Of a stretch of DNA of 64,000 nucleotides, positions 23,363-34,147 are shown piece by piece (positions within the stretch are counted from its first letter, which is position 1; every line of letters begins with the position of its first letter). The position numbers and the translations under genes were made by a program. Where the stretch lies: assembly GCA_004519485.1 (NCBI GenBank), contig CP038135.1, positions 310,001-374,000 of the forward strand. Direction: 5' to 3'. The notes under the pieces are model-generated. The model did no database searches and was not told where the DNA came from. It saw only the letters and a list, made by a program, of their open reading frames with translations. The DNA comes from Nannochloropsis oceanica. Taxonomy: Eukaryota; Sar; Eustigmatophyceae; Eustigmatales; Monodopsidaceae.

Positions 23363-23950
23363 TTCCGCGTCGTTCAAGACAAGGACAAGACAGCTCCTTG
23401 CTTGAGCACACTGTCTATGTGGCGTGTGGTGGGGATATGTCAGTTGCCTCGTCTCCAGAGGTTTCGCCAACTCGTTTGCCCGTAACCTTTCGAGCTGCAC
23501 CTCCCCCCAAAACATGGCCCTCCCTCCATTTGCCCTGGGCTTTACGACAACCATCCCCGCCAAACCCACATAAGCAACACTAGTTAAATGTGAATGGTCA
23601 CTTGGCATCAGCACCGCTAGCGCATGCCATCTGTGGGCACAATCCTAGTCAGTGACTTTTGGATGCCGATAGGCGGCCTTTCCCCTCGCTGCCCTTCGCG
23701 GCATCGACTCCACACAGTAAGCCACCCTGTTGAGCCCGCGTCGTTGGGACATCAAATTGCATGCATTCTCACGATAAATCCCTATCACTATAAAACCCTA
23801 TCACTATTTGCCCGAATCTGCCCCGCACCTTCTGCGTAAATTAGGCGTTACCACCATGCAGCAGGCCAAGCACGCGCGTCCTCACCACCCCTTCCACACC
23901 CACGCACAATAACAGGTGATGCCATCACGACAAATTTCAAGCATTTTGAA
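23363..23950. promoter_or_regulatory. Divergent intergenic region with TATA-like box
   Basis: Separates the pseudouridine synthase start (minus) from the unknown membrane protein (plus). TATAAAA at 23789-23795 is flanked by two copies of ccctatcactat (about 23780 and 23797) and lies about 155 bases before the ATG at 23951. Promoter function is inferred from position only. Confidence 0.35.
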
Positions 23951-24526
23951 ATGTGGATTGTTTGTGGCTGCGTTATGATCTTCTCCGTGCTCAACTCGCT
24001 CTTGCTCCCCATCTGCGTACTCCTCCTTGCTGCTTGCCTGGGGCGTATTGACCGCTCTCAGTCACTCGAAAAAGACGTAGCCCGTGTGAGCAAGTTGTTA
24101 CGAAATTGTGTGTATGCGATGAATGTGATGTTAGCCACGTTGATCGCTGTGTATGCCGTGAAGATATGCGAGAATGACGACTCAGAGGATATGGCGGCAG
24201 ACGCAGCTGGGAACGCTTCGCCCCTTCCTGATTGCCCCAAGGACTTAAAAAAGGCCCAGCATCTGTTGGAGGGTCCGATTCATCGCCAGTTTTCTCGTCT
24301 TGTATACCGGGAGGAAATCACAGTATTATCCAAGGAGCGGACATCGAAGACCAATGGGCACGCCATCGAGACGCAGACCAAGACTGAGCTCCATGCACAG
24401 GTCAAGGCTTTGAACGGCGAATTCAGCTCTTTTCGCGATGACGCAGTCAAAACGTACAGTATGTGTGAGGTCGCAAGTAAAGCGCTGAAGGACAGTAGTG
24501 GTGAGGACGAGGACGAGCAGATCTAA
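23951..24526 (+). CDS. Unknown membrane protein, two spans
   Basis: ORF of 191 residues. The N terminus carries a strong hydrophobic segment (VLNSLLLPICVLLLAACLG), then a short basic/acidic loop and a second span (VYAMNVMLATLIAVYAVKIC), followed by a polar, helical, charge-rich tail (EDLKK, QTKTELHAQVKALNGEFSSF) that may form a coiled coil, ending in an acidic stretch. I recognise no family. The second ORF begins only 22 bases after its stop, so the two could be parts of one spliced gene, but I find no splice pair that joins them convincingly. Confidence 0.5.
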   Translation: MWIVCGCVMIFSVLNSLLLPICVLLLAACLGRIDRSQSLEKDVARVSKLLRNCVYAMNVMLATLIAVYAVKICENDDSEDMAADAAGNASPLPDCPKDLKKAQHLLEGPIHRQFSRLVYREEITVLSKERTSKTNGHAIETQTKTELHAQVKALNGEFSSFRDDAVKTYSMCEVASKALKDSSGEDEDEQI

Positions 24527-24547
24527 GCCCTTCATGACGAGATTATC

Positions 24548-25549
24548 ATGTATCGCACAAGCGCCGCACGTGAGTGGACCGCGCTCGAGGCACCAGTCCA
24601 GGCAACCAAGATGGGTGGGAACGACGATCTACTGAAGAAGAACGCTACTACAGCTACTGGGATGGGTGATGGTTACGTGAAGGTGAGGAAGGAGGGAGGG
24701 AAGAAAACGCCCGGGCAGGAGCCCAAGGCAGACGGCATGACTGCCGTGACTTCGCCGACGACAAGAACTCAGTGCCCGTCTCTCCTCCCTTCATTCTGCT
24801 CTCTCTCCTCTCTCGCCTTGTCTTTCGACGCGTCAGCCGCTCCGGTAGCAGCGACGGCAGGGACAGCCCCCACGACGATCAAGACAAGCCATTTCTTGCT
24901 GGCGCCTATTGGCTCATCGTCCTTGTCAACACGATCATCTCTGTATAGACCCTCTTCGCCTTCTTCTGCTTTTGCTTTTATTGTATCTCCTCCTTTCAAT
25001 CCTTCTGTACCTCTTGCTCCTCTTACCTTCTCTGCTCCTCCCGACTTGTCCTTGTTTTCCTATTTCAACCCCTCTCTCACCTATTCTTCGGAAAAACTCT
25101 GGAAGGCCCCTACTGATGATGAGCCAGCGCCCACAAAACAGAGGCCCCCAAAATCGGAAGACACAGCAATTCTTCCTTTTCTGCCTAAGTTCCGCAACGA
25201 GAAGGAAGACGCAGCTGCATCCAGGGAGGAAAAGGTGGTGGCGCCGCCCGTGGTTGAGACCAAGACAGCCACGAACATGACGGCGTCCCTCCCCATCACC
25301 TCTTATCCTAGAACGCTGTCCAAGAACCCCACAAGTCTTGCAACACCTAATATGAAGCAAGAGGAGGCCATGCCTGTATTGCCCAAGAGGGATGTCCACC
25401 CCAGCACCAAGCTGATGGCGCTGTCTGAGGAGAAGGAGAAGGAGAGAGAGCAGGCAGCCGCGCCGCCAAAGGAGCGGAAAGATGCAGTTAAAAATCCAAT
25501 GCATCTCCGCCGACAATTGCGCCGGGGCTTCAAGGTTAGCACGTTTTAG
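24548..25549 (+). CDS. Unknown low-complexity protein
   Basis: ORF of 333 residues rich in Ser, Pro, Lys and Glu, with no recognised domain. The first 45 residues look ordinary. A stretch from 24679 (gtgaggaaggaggg) to 24836 (pyrimidine-rich, ending gcgtcag) has the look of the introns in this window, but removing it does not keep the frame, so the uninterrupted ORF is listed. The last 60 residues (KEKEREQAAAPPKERK, MHLRRQLRRGFKV) are highly charged and probably a basic helix. It may be a separate gene or the downstream part of the preceding one. Confidence 0.4.
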   Translation: MYRTSAAREWTALEAPVQATKMGGNDDLLKKNATTATGMGDGYVKVRKEGGKKTPGQEPKADGMTAVTSPTTRTQCPSLLPSFCSLSSLALSFDASAAPVAATAGTAPTTIKTSHFLLAPIGSSSLSTRSSLYRPSSPSSAFAFIVSPPFNPSVPLAPLTFSAPPDLSLFSYFNPSLTYSSEKLWKAPTDDEPAPTKQRPPKSEDTAILPFLPKFRNEKEDAAASREEKVVAPPVVETKTATNMTASLPITSYPRTLSKNPTSLATPNMKQEEAMPVLPKRDVHPSTKLMALSEEKEKEREQAAAPPKERKDAVKNPMHLRRQLRRGFKVSTF

Positions 25550-27169
25550 ATATCGGGTCGGGTCTGTCGCGTTGGCTGGGTGGGTGAGTCAACACGTGTG
25601 TGTGATAGGAGGAGTAAATAGGGAGAAGAGGTCAAGAGGGCCAGAAATAGAGGCAGTGTTAGGGAGAGGTAGAGACAAGATAGATCCCAGTAGAAATACA
25701 ACACCGCAGCGGCGATGTAATGACGCCGAGTAGCGTTGTAGATTTTAGTAACTGTGATTGTCAGGTGGGCAGTTAAGCGAATATGGTCAAAAGGCTGTAA
25801 AGGGGAGATGACTAAGGGGAGTAAATGCTGCCATGGCCTCACGCACGAAAAGCCAGGTGCCAAGTTTCAGGATAGCTTCACATGAGAAGAAAGCTGATGC
25901 CCATGCGAATCACCATATGGAAAGAAAGTACAATCATGGGCCACGAAACTCTCTCGGCTCTCAGCGGCGAACTCTGAGGTCAGGGCCCCAAAAAGCATCA
26001 CTTATCATCCCAAGCACTTCTAAACTATACGCGCGTGCAGATATTAGTGCCAACATATAACTTTAAATACGATATTATTTTTCTGAGAGGCCAATGGTGA
26101 CATTAACAGTGGTGGAGTGTTCGAGTCAACGACCGAGTTGAGATCAAATCGAGAGGAAGCGGAACCTTCCTCCGCTCATCCAAGGGGGTGAAGCGTAAAT
26201 TTCTTTCTAAAATTGAAATTTGGACCACTGTGAAGTGAGACAGAGAGGAAAAGGTGAGGGGGGACACTTGGTGATCGCAAGCTGAGCTAAAGGGAAGTTT
26301 AACCAGAGGAAAATGCATTGCAGTGAAAGATAACTATGCATTGGTCCATGCCGAGGATTCCCCACGAGTCGCCCCGCACTCGTTGAAGCACCCTAAAGTT
26401 TTTTATGCCTACGCGATGGGCTGCCTTGAATCGTCGATACGTGACGTTGAATGACTATTGGATTTGGAAACACCCGAGTGGTGTTTTAAAAGTGAGTTCC
26501 AGGAAGGTTGCCGTTGTGTTAGATTGCAGGGTGTGGGACTAAACGTGGTCGCAAGTTGCAAGACCACTACTTGTGAAAACATATGTTTCCGCTTATTCGA
26601 ACTTCTCGGAGACCGCTTCGGTTTTGAAGAAGGGCGAGTAAGCTACGCCAACACTAGTGCAGGAAGACGATCATTTTTATCGGGGCTGATTGCAAGTCTG
26701 AGGGAGTCGACAAAACACCACGGTCTTCTTATTTTACCCGTGCTCACCTCACGACTGATGGTTTGAGTGGCTCTCGTGATTCTCACAAGTGAGCGATTGG
26801 TTGTGCTTTTTATGTTAAATCGGCCCTTGGAAGGTCGACAGACGGCCGTTCCAGCGCACAACACCCTTTGCGACCAGCCATTTCACACGATGTCCAACCA
26901 CCAACCCACGAAATTAGGCCATACTCTCACCAACAGACGGCAACGCCCCCGCAAACTAAGCTGATTCAGAGGAAGCAGGAAACTGAGCTGGGTGAGAGGA
27001 GGCATCATCTTCGAAAAAGAAGCACACCCACCGCGGTGTCCTGTTCATCCACTGACCATAGAGGGCCACAAACTTTACCCCCTCGACTTCTATCGACCTG
27101 TTGCGGTCACAATCTATGTGTGCAACGGCCCAGTATCGAAATTCTCCACTGGACCTGCAGAGCTTGTCC
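25550..27169. other. 1.6-kb region without a supported gene
   Basis: Frames are short. An ATG at 26406 opens a 29-residue frame that ends at a good donor (aaaa|gtgagt, near 26490), and a 100-codon frame without ATG spans 26458-26766; either could be part of an undetected spliced gene. Nothing matches a known family. Confidence 0.4.
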
Positions 27170-29068
27170 ATGGCCAAGTCCGCTCCCATGGTGGCTTCCC
27201 GCACTCAGGCCCTCATCGACCGAAGCGAAATTTTGGCACACGGTGGCCGCGCCTTTGTGGAGAACGTGAAAACGATGGCAGCTTCAGGCATGCTGGACCG
27301 GCAAAAGATGATACACTGGGTGAGAATTGTCTCCCTCTTTAACAAGGCCACTGGCAAGGACACATCCCACGGGCTTATTGACATGATCCACAACCTCTTG
27401 TCTGACATGCGCTTGACCCACGAGGAGCGGCTGCAGCAGCAGGAAGAGGAGCAATGCAGAGGTGATAGCCGTGCTCATGCAACCGACTTCAAACATCCTG
27501 AGATGGACGAGCTTGCCTGCTACATAGTTTCTCGCGGGGGACACGGTGCGGAGACCATGTTCTGCAGTGAGGCGATGAAGCAGCTCTTCATCTCCACCGA
27601 CGAGCTAACGATGACCGTACAAGAAACGGGACTCACCTCTTTATCTGTTTGGGCCACCTTCACAACGCGTGAGGGACTGGCGACGCTGAATCGGGCGGCA
27701 TCTACAGTTTTCTTGCAAAAGGGCACAGAGCATGTGGAGGTGGAAGTGGAGTGTCTGACCAGGACAGGCTTGCTTGTCGTATGTGCGGCCACTGTCAGTT
27801 TCCGTGTGTTTGGGAATGGAAAGAGCACCTTGATCCTCACCCTAACTGTCAAGCAAGATGCACCTCCTCGTGCCGTCACCTCCTCCTTTGCCTCCCGAAA
27901 GCACACGGTGTCAGAGAATGGAGCAGCAGAAAGGGAAGCAGGGATATCGTCTGGTACGCGGCGCACCACCTACTCTTCGGAACGTCTGGCTGCATTGGCC
28001 AGCAAGAGGAAGTACGGGGAGGAGCAGAAGCACCGACAGCTGGTGCAACAGCAGCAACAGGAAGGGCGAAGGCGCCGTCCCCGCCCGCTAGACGAGACAC
28101 CGCCTTCCTCCACCACCACCTCCATCTCTCCCTCCCCTTCAACCGCCTCCTTCTCTTCCTTAACCTCCACCTCAACTTTGTCTTCTTCTTCCTCTCTTCC
28201 CCCTTCCTCCATCCCCTCTTCTCCTTTCCTCCCTTCCTCTCGCCCCCCCCCCCAACGCATCGCTGTGTCAAGCAAGCGTCGGAAAATTCCCTCGACTGTG
28301 GCCTGGAGCCAAGAAGGCCCTCCTGTCCCTGAAGCGATTAGTCGTCGCCTCGCCACTTGTTCTACAAATCCCCCCTTTATGACTGGACGTGGGGTTTCAT
28401 ATGATAAGGAGGATAAAGTATTCGCCTTTGCAGCCATCCCCGAACAGCAACAGCAGTTGCAGCAGCAGCAACAGCAGCAGTTGCAGGTTGGGTTGTGGGA
28501 CGGGGAGGAGGAAGAGCACAATCATTTGCAACGATGGGTTTTTTTACATCAGCAACAGAAGCAGCTGCCACATGAGCAACCTCAGCAGGAACCACAACAG
28601 CAGCAGCAGCAGCAGGTGGCGTTGGCCCCTGCTTGTCTTCTTCCTTCGGCGTTTTCGGCGCTTGTCTCCTTGCCCGGAGTGCCCTCACCTCACATTTTTG
28701 TCGGAAACAGCAACGAGGACAATAGGAGCAGCGGTGACGGGAGCACAGAGCATGAAGATGAGGAGGTGCATCAGGAGCAAATGCTGCAGCCGCAACCGCA
28801 GCCGCAGCCGCCGCCGCCGCCGCCGCAGCAAGTGCCGGAACTGAAGATGGATGCGAATGAGGATCACGTGTGGGCATGGGCCAATGCGATTTGGGAGGAA
28901 GCTGATGGCGCGCTACAGCCACCTCTTGATCTGGGTGCTGGGACGGAAGCAGGGTTGATAGCAGTTGATGAGATAGGAGGAGGGATGGAGGGAGGGGCGG
29001 AGGAAGTAATGATGGGAAGTGTGGAGGATCCGGATTTGTGGCTGATGCTTGAGCAGCAGGGGCTATAG
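27170..29068 (+). CDS. Gln-rich protein of unknown function, possibly nuclear
   Basis: The reading frame gives 632 residues from the ATG at 27170; ATGs at 27116 and 27185 are alternatives and an upstream exon is possible. The first 240 residues are globular-looking: a helical part (ALIDRSEILAHGGRAFVENV, DRQKMIHWVRIVSLFNKATG) and a beta-rich part (QLFISTDELTMTVQETGL to STLILTLTVKQDAPP) that might be a PAS-like or other alpha/beta sensor fold, though no signature is clear. The rest is disordered: Ser/Pro-rich, a basic cluster (SSKRRKIP) that could be a nuclear localisation signal, several poly-Gln tracts and an acidic C terminus with bulky residues (EDPDLWLMLEQQGL), which resembles an activation domain. 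A transcription co-regulator is possible but unproven. Confidence 0.6.
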   Translation: MAKSAPMVASRTQALIDRSEILAHGGRAFVENVKTMAASGMLDRQKMIHWVRIVSLFNKATGKDTSHGLIDMIHNLLSDMRLTHEERLQQQEEEQCRGDSRAHATDFKHPEMDELACYIVSRGGHGAETMFCSEAMKQLFISTDELTMTVQETGLTSLSVWATFTTREGLATLNRAASTVFLQKGTEHVEVEVECLTRTGLLVVCAATVSFRVFGNGKSTLILTLTVKQDAPPRAVTSSFASRKHTVSENGAAEREAGISSGTRRTTYSSERLAALASKRKYGEEQKHRQLVQQQQQEGRRRRPRPLDETPPSSTTTSISPSPSTASFSSLTSTSTLSSSSSLPPSSIPSSPFLPSSRPPPQRIAVSSKRRKIPSTVAWSQEGPPVPEAISRRLATCSTNPPFMTGRGVSYDKEDKVFAFAAIPEQQQQLQQQQQQQLQVGLWDGEEEEHNHLQRWVFLHQQQKQLPHEQPQQEPQQQQQQQVALAPACLLPSAFSALVSLPGVPSPHIFVGNSNEDNRSSGDGSTEHEDEEVHQEQMLQPQPQPQPPPPPPQQVPELKMDANEDHVWAWANAIWEEADGALQPPLDLGAGTEAGLIAVDEIGGGMEGGAEEVMMGSVEDPDLWLMLEQQGL

Positions 29069-30270
29069 GTAGGAATGGAGGGAAGGATGGAAAGGTATCG
29101 TTTTCAATCTTTCACATATTTTTAAAAAGGTGTGATATGGAGCAAGTCAGGAAACGACCAGGAAAGGGAAGACGGGGAGTCTGCTTTTTACCTCATCGAC
29201 TTCGGATGAATCCCGCTGATTTTTTTTTCGAGGAATGAAGAGTCAGTGAAAGAGGATCAAAGCGATAAAGAAAGTGTGTACCTATTAAAGCAACTCACAA
29301 GGAATGGGAGGGAGAAGAGAGAAGCCTGGAATAAGAAAACGAATTAGCAGGCACTGAATCCACGAGGGAGATAGGGAGTGGTAGAGGAAAAAGATCGATA
29401 GGCGGGTCATCCAAAGGCACGAGGGAGCGTGATGAGACTCACAGGGTCGCGGATGAGTCTCGGGTGTGCATGGTGTGAAAAAAAGCTACACAGTGAAAGG
29501 ACAAGAGAGAGCAAGTATATTCAATTCGAACAGCTTTACCCAAAAGAATGTCGTAGATGAGCGACCATCTACTGAAAGTGCATAAAACGATGAAAAGTCT
29601 AAACCCGAATAATTATCACAGTACAGCGAGAGATGTGAGAAAAGTGAGAAGGGGACGAGGAGGTATGCAGAGGTGAGGAGAAAAAGCGAGAAGTCCTTGA
29701 CAGCATCATTATATGAAAGGTTTTCGAGCACTGATCCGTTTGAAGAGAAACAGAGCATTAAGTAACGATAACCACATTACAAATTATCAGAGTGAGGCAA
29801 GGATGTTCTACAGAGGGGACTTGAGGGACTTTTTAAAATTCCCCACCCCTTTCCTTCTTGGGAGTCAACTCAGAGAGATCAGCGAGGTTATGGGGCGGTC
29901 CTGTTCGGCAGGAACGAAGAATCATCGAAGTGCTTGAGCGATTATAAGTATTTTTGGCTTTCGTGACTTGTTGTTTTTGGTTGTGTTGACAAATTCCTCA
30001 AGGAATTCCTCAAGGAATTTACAACTTGATCAACTTGGAACCTCCCCCACCCCTCCAGGTTCCCTGTTATTCATTGCTTGACTTGCGTGCTTTACATGTG
30101 TGTGTAGACTACAAACACGGCCACAGCATGATATATCTCCCAACCATCCTTCTCATGTTTGCCGACAGCCTCCTTTCCCCGTCTCCAAGCCCAACAAAAA
30201 TTTACGCCCTAGCCGCCTTTCTTCCATATTCTTTTTCACGCATGACGGGAACGCAGCAACCGACCGCATC
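29069..30270. other. 1.2-kb intergenic region
   Basis: No supported gene. Contains a short tandem/palindromic repeat at 29992-30020 (listed separately) and the promoter region of the acid phosphatase gene. Confidence 0.5.
29992..30020. repeat. 12-base tandem repeat, near-palindromic
   Basis: The unit aattcctcaagg is present 2.4 times in a row and the whole is almost its own reverse complement, centred on GAATTC. It lies about 250 bases before the acid phosphatase start. It could bind a dimeric factor or simply be a slippage product. Confidence 0.6.
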
Positions 30271-32892
30271 ATGACCAACGCACCGCAGCAGCCGCTGCTC
30301 GCGATGGCAATAGCAGCAGCCTTTGTGGTTTCCGAAGCGTTTCCAACTGCGGGCGTAAGGCACGATGCTTGGCTCACGGGCAGCTCGACTGGCTTCCGAA
30401 AGGAGACGCAAGACCAAGACGGCATCATATTTGACAAGCGCAAATTTGCATACTGCAACAGGTATGTTTGCGGACGGCTGGGTGGTTTGAATTTGAATGC
30501 TATCTTTGAAGGCACTTTGAGTGGAGGAGAGGCTAGGTATCGTTTCTGTAACCAGAGTGTCGGGCTCTTGGTGGCGTAGGAGAGGCTGTTTGGCCCTCCT
30601 TTCGTTACGTCCCACATCCAAACTCCCAACCACTTTGTCTCACCACCAATAGTCACTGGCCAGGCCTTCATTGTGTGTACAGTCCGTCACTGTCTCTTCC
30701 TTCCCAACACCTTCCCCTCCTCCAAACACACAGCCCCAACAACGTCACCTTCCCCCCACTTGATACCTCATACTCCGACAAACATCCGGGCCTCAAGCTG
30801 CTGCAAGTCCAAGCCATCGCACGACACGGCTCCCGCGTCCCTTATATCAAATATATGGACTGTTGGGACGGTTACGGGTTTAAATGGGATTGTAATGTGA
30901 CCGAGATGTCGATCCCCTCGCCCAAGGACAAGGGGAATGATGGTATGAGGATAGGGAGGAGTGGGAGTAGCAAGGGAGGAAGTAAGGGGGAAGGCCTCGA
31001 GCCAAGCTCACACTCATAAAATACAGCCCGGCCTGCGCACTTCATCTTCCGCACAATTTACAATGCCCTTCTGCCCCCCCTCACCCTTTGCCCCTCCTAC
31101 GGGGCGCCTGTCACCTCGACTGTGCCATGCTGTCTGAATACTGCTTGCTAACGCATACCCAGTCACTCACCCACATCGCATCTGTACGCCCACAGCTCGA
31201 TCCGCCCCCTTCATCTTCCGCAAGATCTACGACGGCTCCCCCACCATCTTAGGGGGTACATGCCATCTCGGCCAGCTCGTTGTTGAGGGCTACGACCAAG
31301 AAGCCGCCAATGGCGAGGCCCTCGGCAAAGCGTACATAGGGCATGGCCCGCTCAATCTCTTCCACACCCCAAACTTGGGCGCAGTCACGGGCGAAATGAT
31401 TTACCTGCGTTCCGACGACGACCCGTCGTACCGCACCGAGATGTCAGGTGAAGCGTTGCTGAGAGGAATGTTCGATGCACGGCAGGGGGAGATGACGTTG
31501 CAGTGGCACACGGGTGATTTTGCCTTGGATGAGATTGCACCCAATCACAACGTCTGTCCCGCGTTGGATAGCGTCGAGGCAGACGCGAGCCACTCGAGGG
31601 AATGGGCCGAATACAACAATTCGCAGTGGGTCCAGGAGTTGAATGCGCGGATGGCGGTGGAGCTCCCGGGGTACAGCTATGAGCATCTGCTTGATTGTTT
31701 GGGGACTACTGCCTGCACCGGCCGACCGTTTCCTCCAACCTTGACCGAGACGACGTTGCAGGACGCATTTGTGCATTCGGCGTGGATGCGGAGTTTTAAG
31801 TTTGTTTGGAATGAGGCCTATTACTCTAAATTGGGCATAGGACCGCTCGCGCTGGAATTGCTGGAAAATATGAGGGGGAGGGCGAGGGCGAGAGGGAGGG
31901 AGGGGGGAAGGACGGCCATGAAATTCGGGTTGTTCTTGGGCCATGATACCAGCGTGTTGCCGTTGCTGGCGGCATGGAAGGTGTGGGATGGTGAATGGCC
32001 TCCCTATGCTGCCATTTTGGTGATTGAGTTGTATGAGGCCAAGGTGGAGGGCGAGGAAAGCGGGGAGCGACGGGGGCAGGAGGGGGAGCAGAAGGAGCAC
32101 TTGTTTCGGATGCTCTACCGGGGGAAGGAGTTGGTGATGGAAGGGTGTGAGGGAGAGGCACTGTGTCCCTTTTCGGTGCTTGAAACCGCAACGGAAAAAT
32201 GGGCCTTTGCGAGTGGTGACCCCAAGAGGCCCTGTCAAAAAGTGGATGATTTTGGGGAGGGAAGAAGGGGGGGAGGGGAGACTGCTGGCCCGGCGCGCAC
32301 GGTATCACCGGGGAAGAGGAATGGGCCGAAGAAGGGGGGGGGGGAAGATGGGCATGCGCGTGTGGGGACGCCCAAGGCGCCTTCGGTCGCATCTGCATTC
32401 TCGTCCTCGGTTTTGCAACGGATGCCGCGGGTGCGGACCACGGCTGGGGGGAATGGGAAGGGGAGGGGGAAGGAGGGAGAGGAGGAGGAGGGAAAAGAAG
32501 AGCTTATTGTACCTATGCAGTACGTAGTTTCCAAAGCGAGCAGCAATCGCACCAAGAGCAGCAGTAGCAGCAGCAACCACAACATTGGCAACTACAGCAG
32601 CACCACGAGCACTAATGCAAAGAAAGCAGAGCCAGGAGGAGAAGAAGGAGACAGAAGGGGCGAAGGTGAAGGAGAAGGAGGAGGAGGGAAAACCAATGTC
32701 TCACTGCTCGTTGCCATCGTTTCCAGTTTGTCTGTCGGCATGCTGTTCGGCGTCATCATGACCTTGTCATGGGCCGAGCGCCGGCGACGCGAGAGGGGGG
32801 AAGATCCGGCTTTGCATAATATCGGAGAAGGGGGTGGGATTGCGGTGATGGATCGGATGAGAAATCGCCTGATGGGGTATATGGCGGTGTAG
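30271..32892 (+). CDS. Histidine acid phosphatase, membrane-anchored (ACP2/PXYLP1-like)
   Basis: Exons 30271-30461, 30734-30942 and 31196-32892 join in phase to 698 residues. A signal peptide (LLAMAIAAAFVVSEA) leads into the lumen or outside. The phosphate pocket motif RHGxRxP is R94-H95-G96-S-R98-V-P100, with His95 the nucleophile, and the partner HD motif is H383-D384 in FGLFLGHDTSVLPLLAAW. CHLGQLVVEGYDQEAANGEA fits the conserved helix after the first motif. Paired Cys residues (CPALD, CLGTTAC, CEGEALCPF) fit an exported enzyme. The 200 residues after the catalytic domain are low complexity, followed by one membrane span (LLVAIVSSLSVGMLFGVIMTL, about 637-658) and a short cytosolic tail, giving type I topology. 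Substrate cannot be told: phosphomonoesters in general, phytate or phosphoxylose are options. Confidence 0.88.
31024..31062 (+). pseudogene. Relic copy of the exon 3 start of the acid phosphatase gene
   Basis: Inside intron 2, 169 bases before the true exon 3, a second cag acceptor is followed by sequence that encodes ARPAHFIFRTIYNALLP in the phase used by the gene, against ARSAPFIFRKIYDGSPT in exon 3. Fourteen bases (cttcatcttccgca) are identical. The copy soon runs into a stop in that phase and lacks a good donor, so it is probably a decayed duplicate of the exon start, although use of its acceptor cannot be excluded. Confidence 0.65.
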
Positions 32893-33808
32893 GGGTGGGG
32901 AGAGGGAGGAGAGGAGGAAGAGTGCCCTGCCCTTACTTTTGCATGAAGATTTGAAAGGAATAAGAATAGACATGGAATAAAACGATGGTCAGTGTAAGTA
33001 TATTCAGTGTCCAAGAAGGGGAGAAAACGGAGATGGATGGGCTCGCCGATTGAGAGGGAAAAGCAGAAATGATAGAAAAGAGAAGAGAAAGAAGAAAGTA
33101 TCTACCGGTAGATAAATGGAATGAAAGTGTGGACGAGTGGGCCGGAAGGAGGACAACAGGCGGCAAGCATGACACATGACAAAATGAGGGGATGGAGACA
33201 GGCAGGGTACAGGCGGATCAGAGACATAAAAATAGAACAGCTCCAATCACTTTTGCGTTTGTGAATACCGTAAGATGAACGACACACTCCTTCTCTCGCT
33301 GACTGAATGCACTATACCTTTCTAGTCACTTTCCTACGCTCGACTTTCCCATAATGGACAGTGCTCCTTTTTCTTCGACTCATTCTTCTTTACTTTCGTT
33401 TCTTCTTTTTCTTTTTCTTCTTCTCTTTTCCAATTTCACTCATCGCCCTTACCTCACGCAGACACCCCTCACCCCCACTCTCCCTGTCACACCCATACTC
33501 TTTCACTTTCCTACCTATATTAAGTTCCTTAATCATCATATCCTCATGGAAAAAAATCATGACAGTTGACTCATATCCAAATCACACTTATGTGGCGGGG
33601 AGATACGCACAAGGCGAGAAGTAGAGACAGGAAGGAAACGCGTGGCAGCTGTCACTCCGGGACCGTCCAGACGACACACCTATTAAGGTGCTTGTCGCCT
33701 TCCAGCCTTTCCTTCTGCCACTTGATCCCTCTACTCCTCTCATTTATCTTGTTTATTCGTCTGCCTATGTACATGTCATCATTCTGATGCTGTTGCTGTT
33801 GCTGCTGG

Positions 33809-33839
<31 letters not shown>

Positions 33840-34147
33840 AATACTACTGCTGCTATCTGCTTACGACGACTGATTGGTTGTTCTGAAACAACTCGTGCGT
33901 GTCCGTGTCTTTCCACATCCCTCTCCATCTCTCTCAACGCTCGCATCCTTTGTACGTGCCAGGAAAAATGATCGAAGACAGAATAGAGGATAAGGAGGGC
34001 GAGCACTGTATTCACAAATAATCCTTTCCTTTTCTGCCTGCCTGTGTCTCTCCCCATGCCTCACTCCTCCCGTCTCTTCCTGGATGTAAATTTATGTGCA
34101 CAACCCTCCTTCCCTCGCTCCTTCCCTCCAAAACTCCCCTCCTCGCC
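32893..34147. other. Convergent 1.25-kb intergenic region
   Basis: Tail-to-tail between the acid phosphatase (plus) and the RING gene (minus). Includes a CTG run at 33811-33839. Small Ser/Phe-rich ORFs here come from pyrimidine-rich DNA. No gene supported. Confidence 0.5.
33811..33839. repeat. CTG trinucleotide run
   Basis: Nine to ten pure CTG units, with interrupted units on both sides (33786-33856), in non-coding DNA. Confidence 0.85.
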
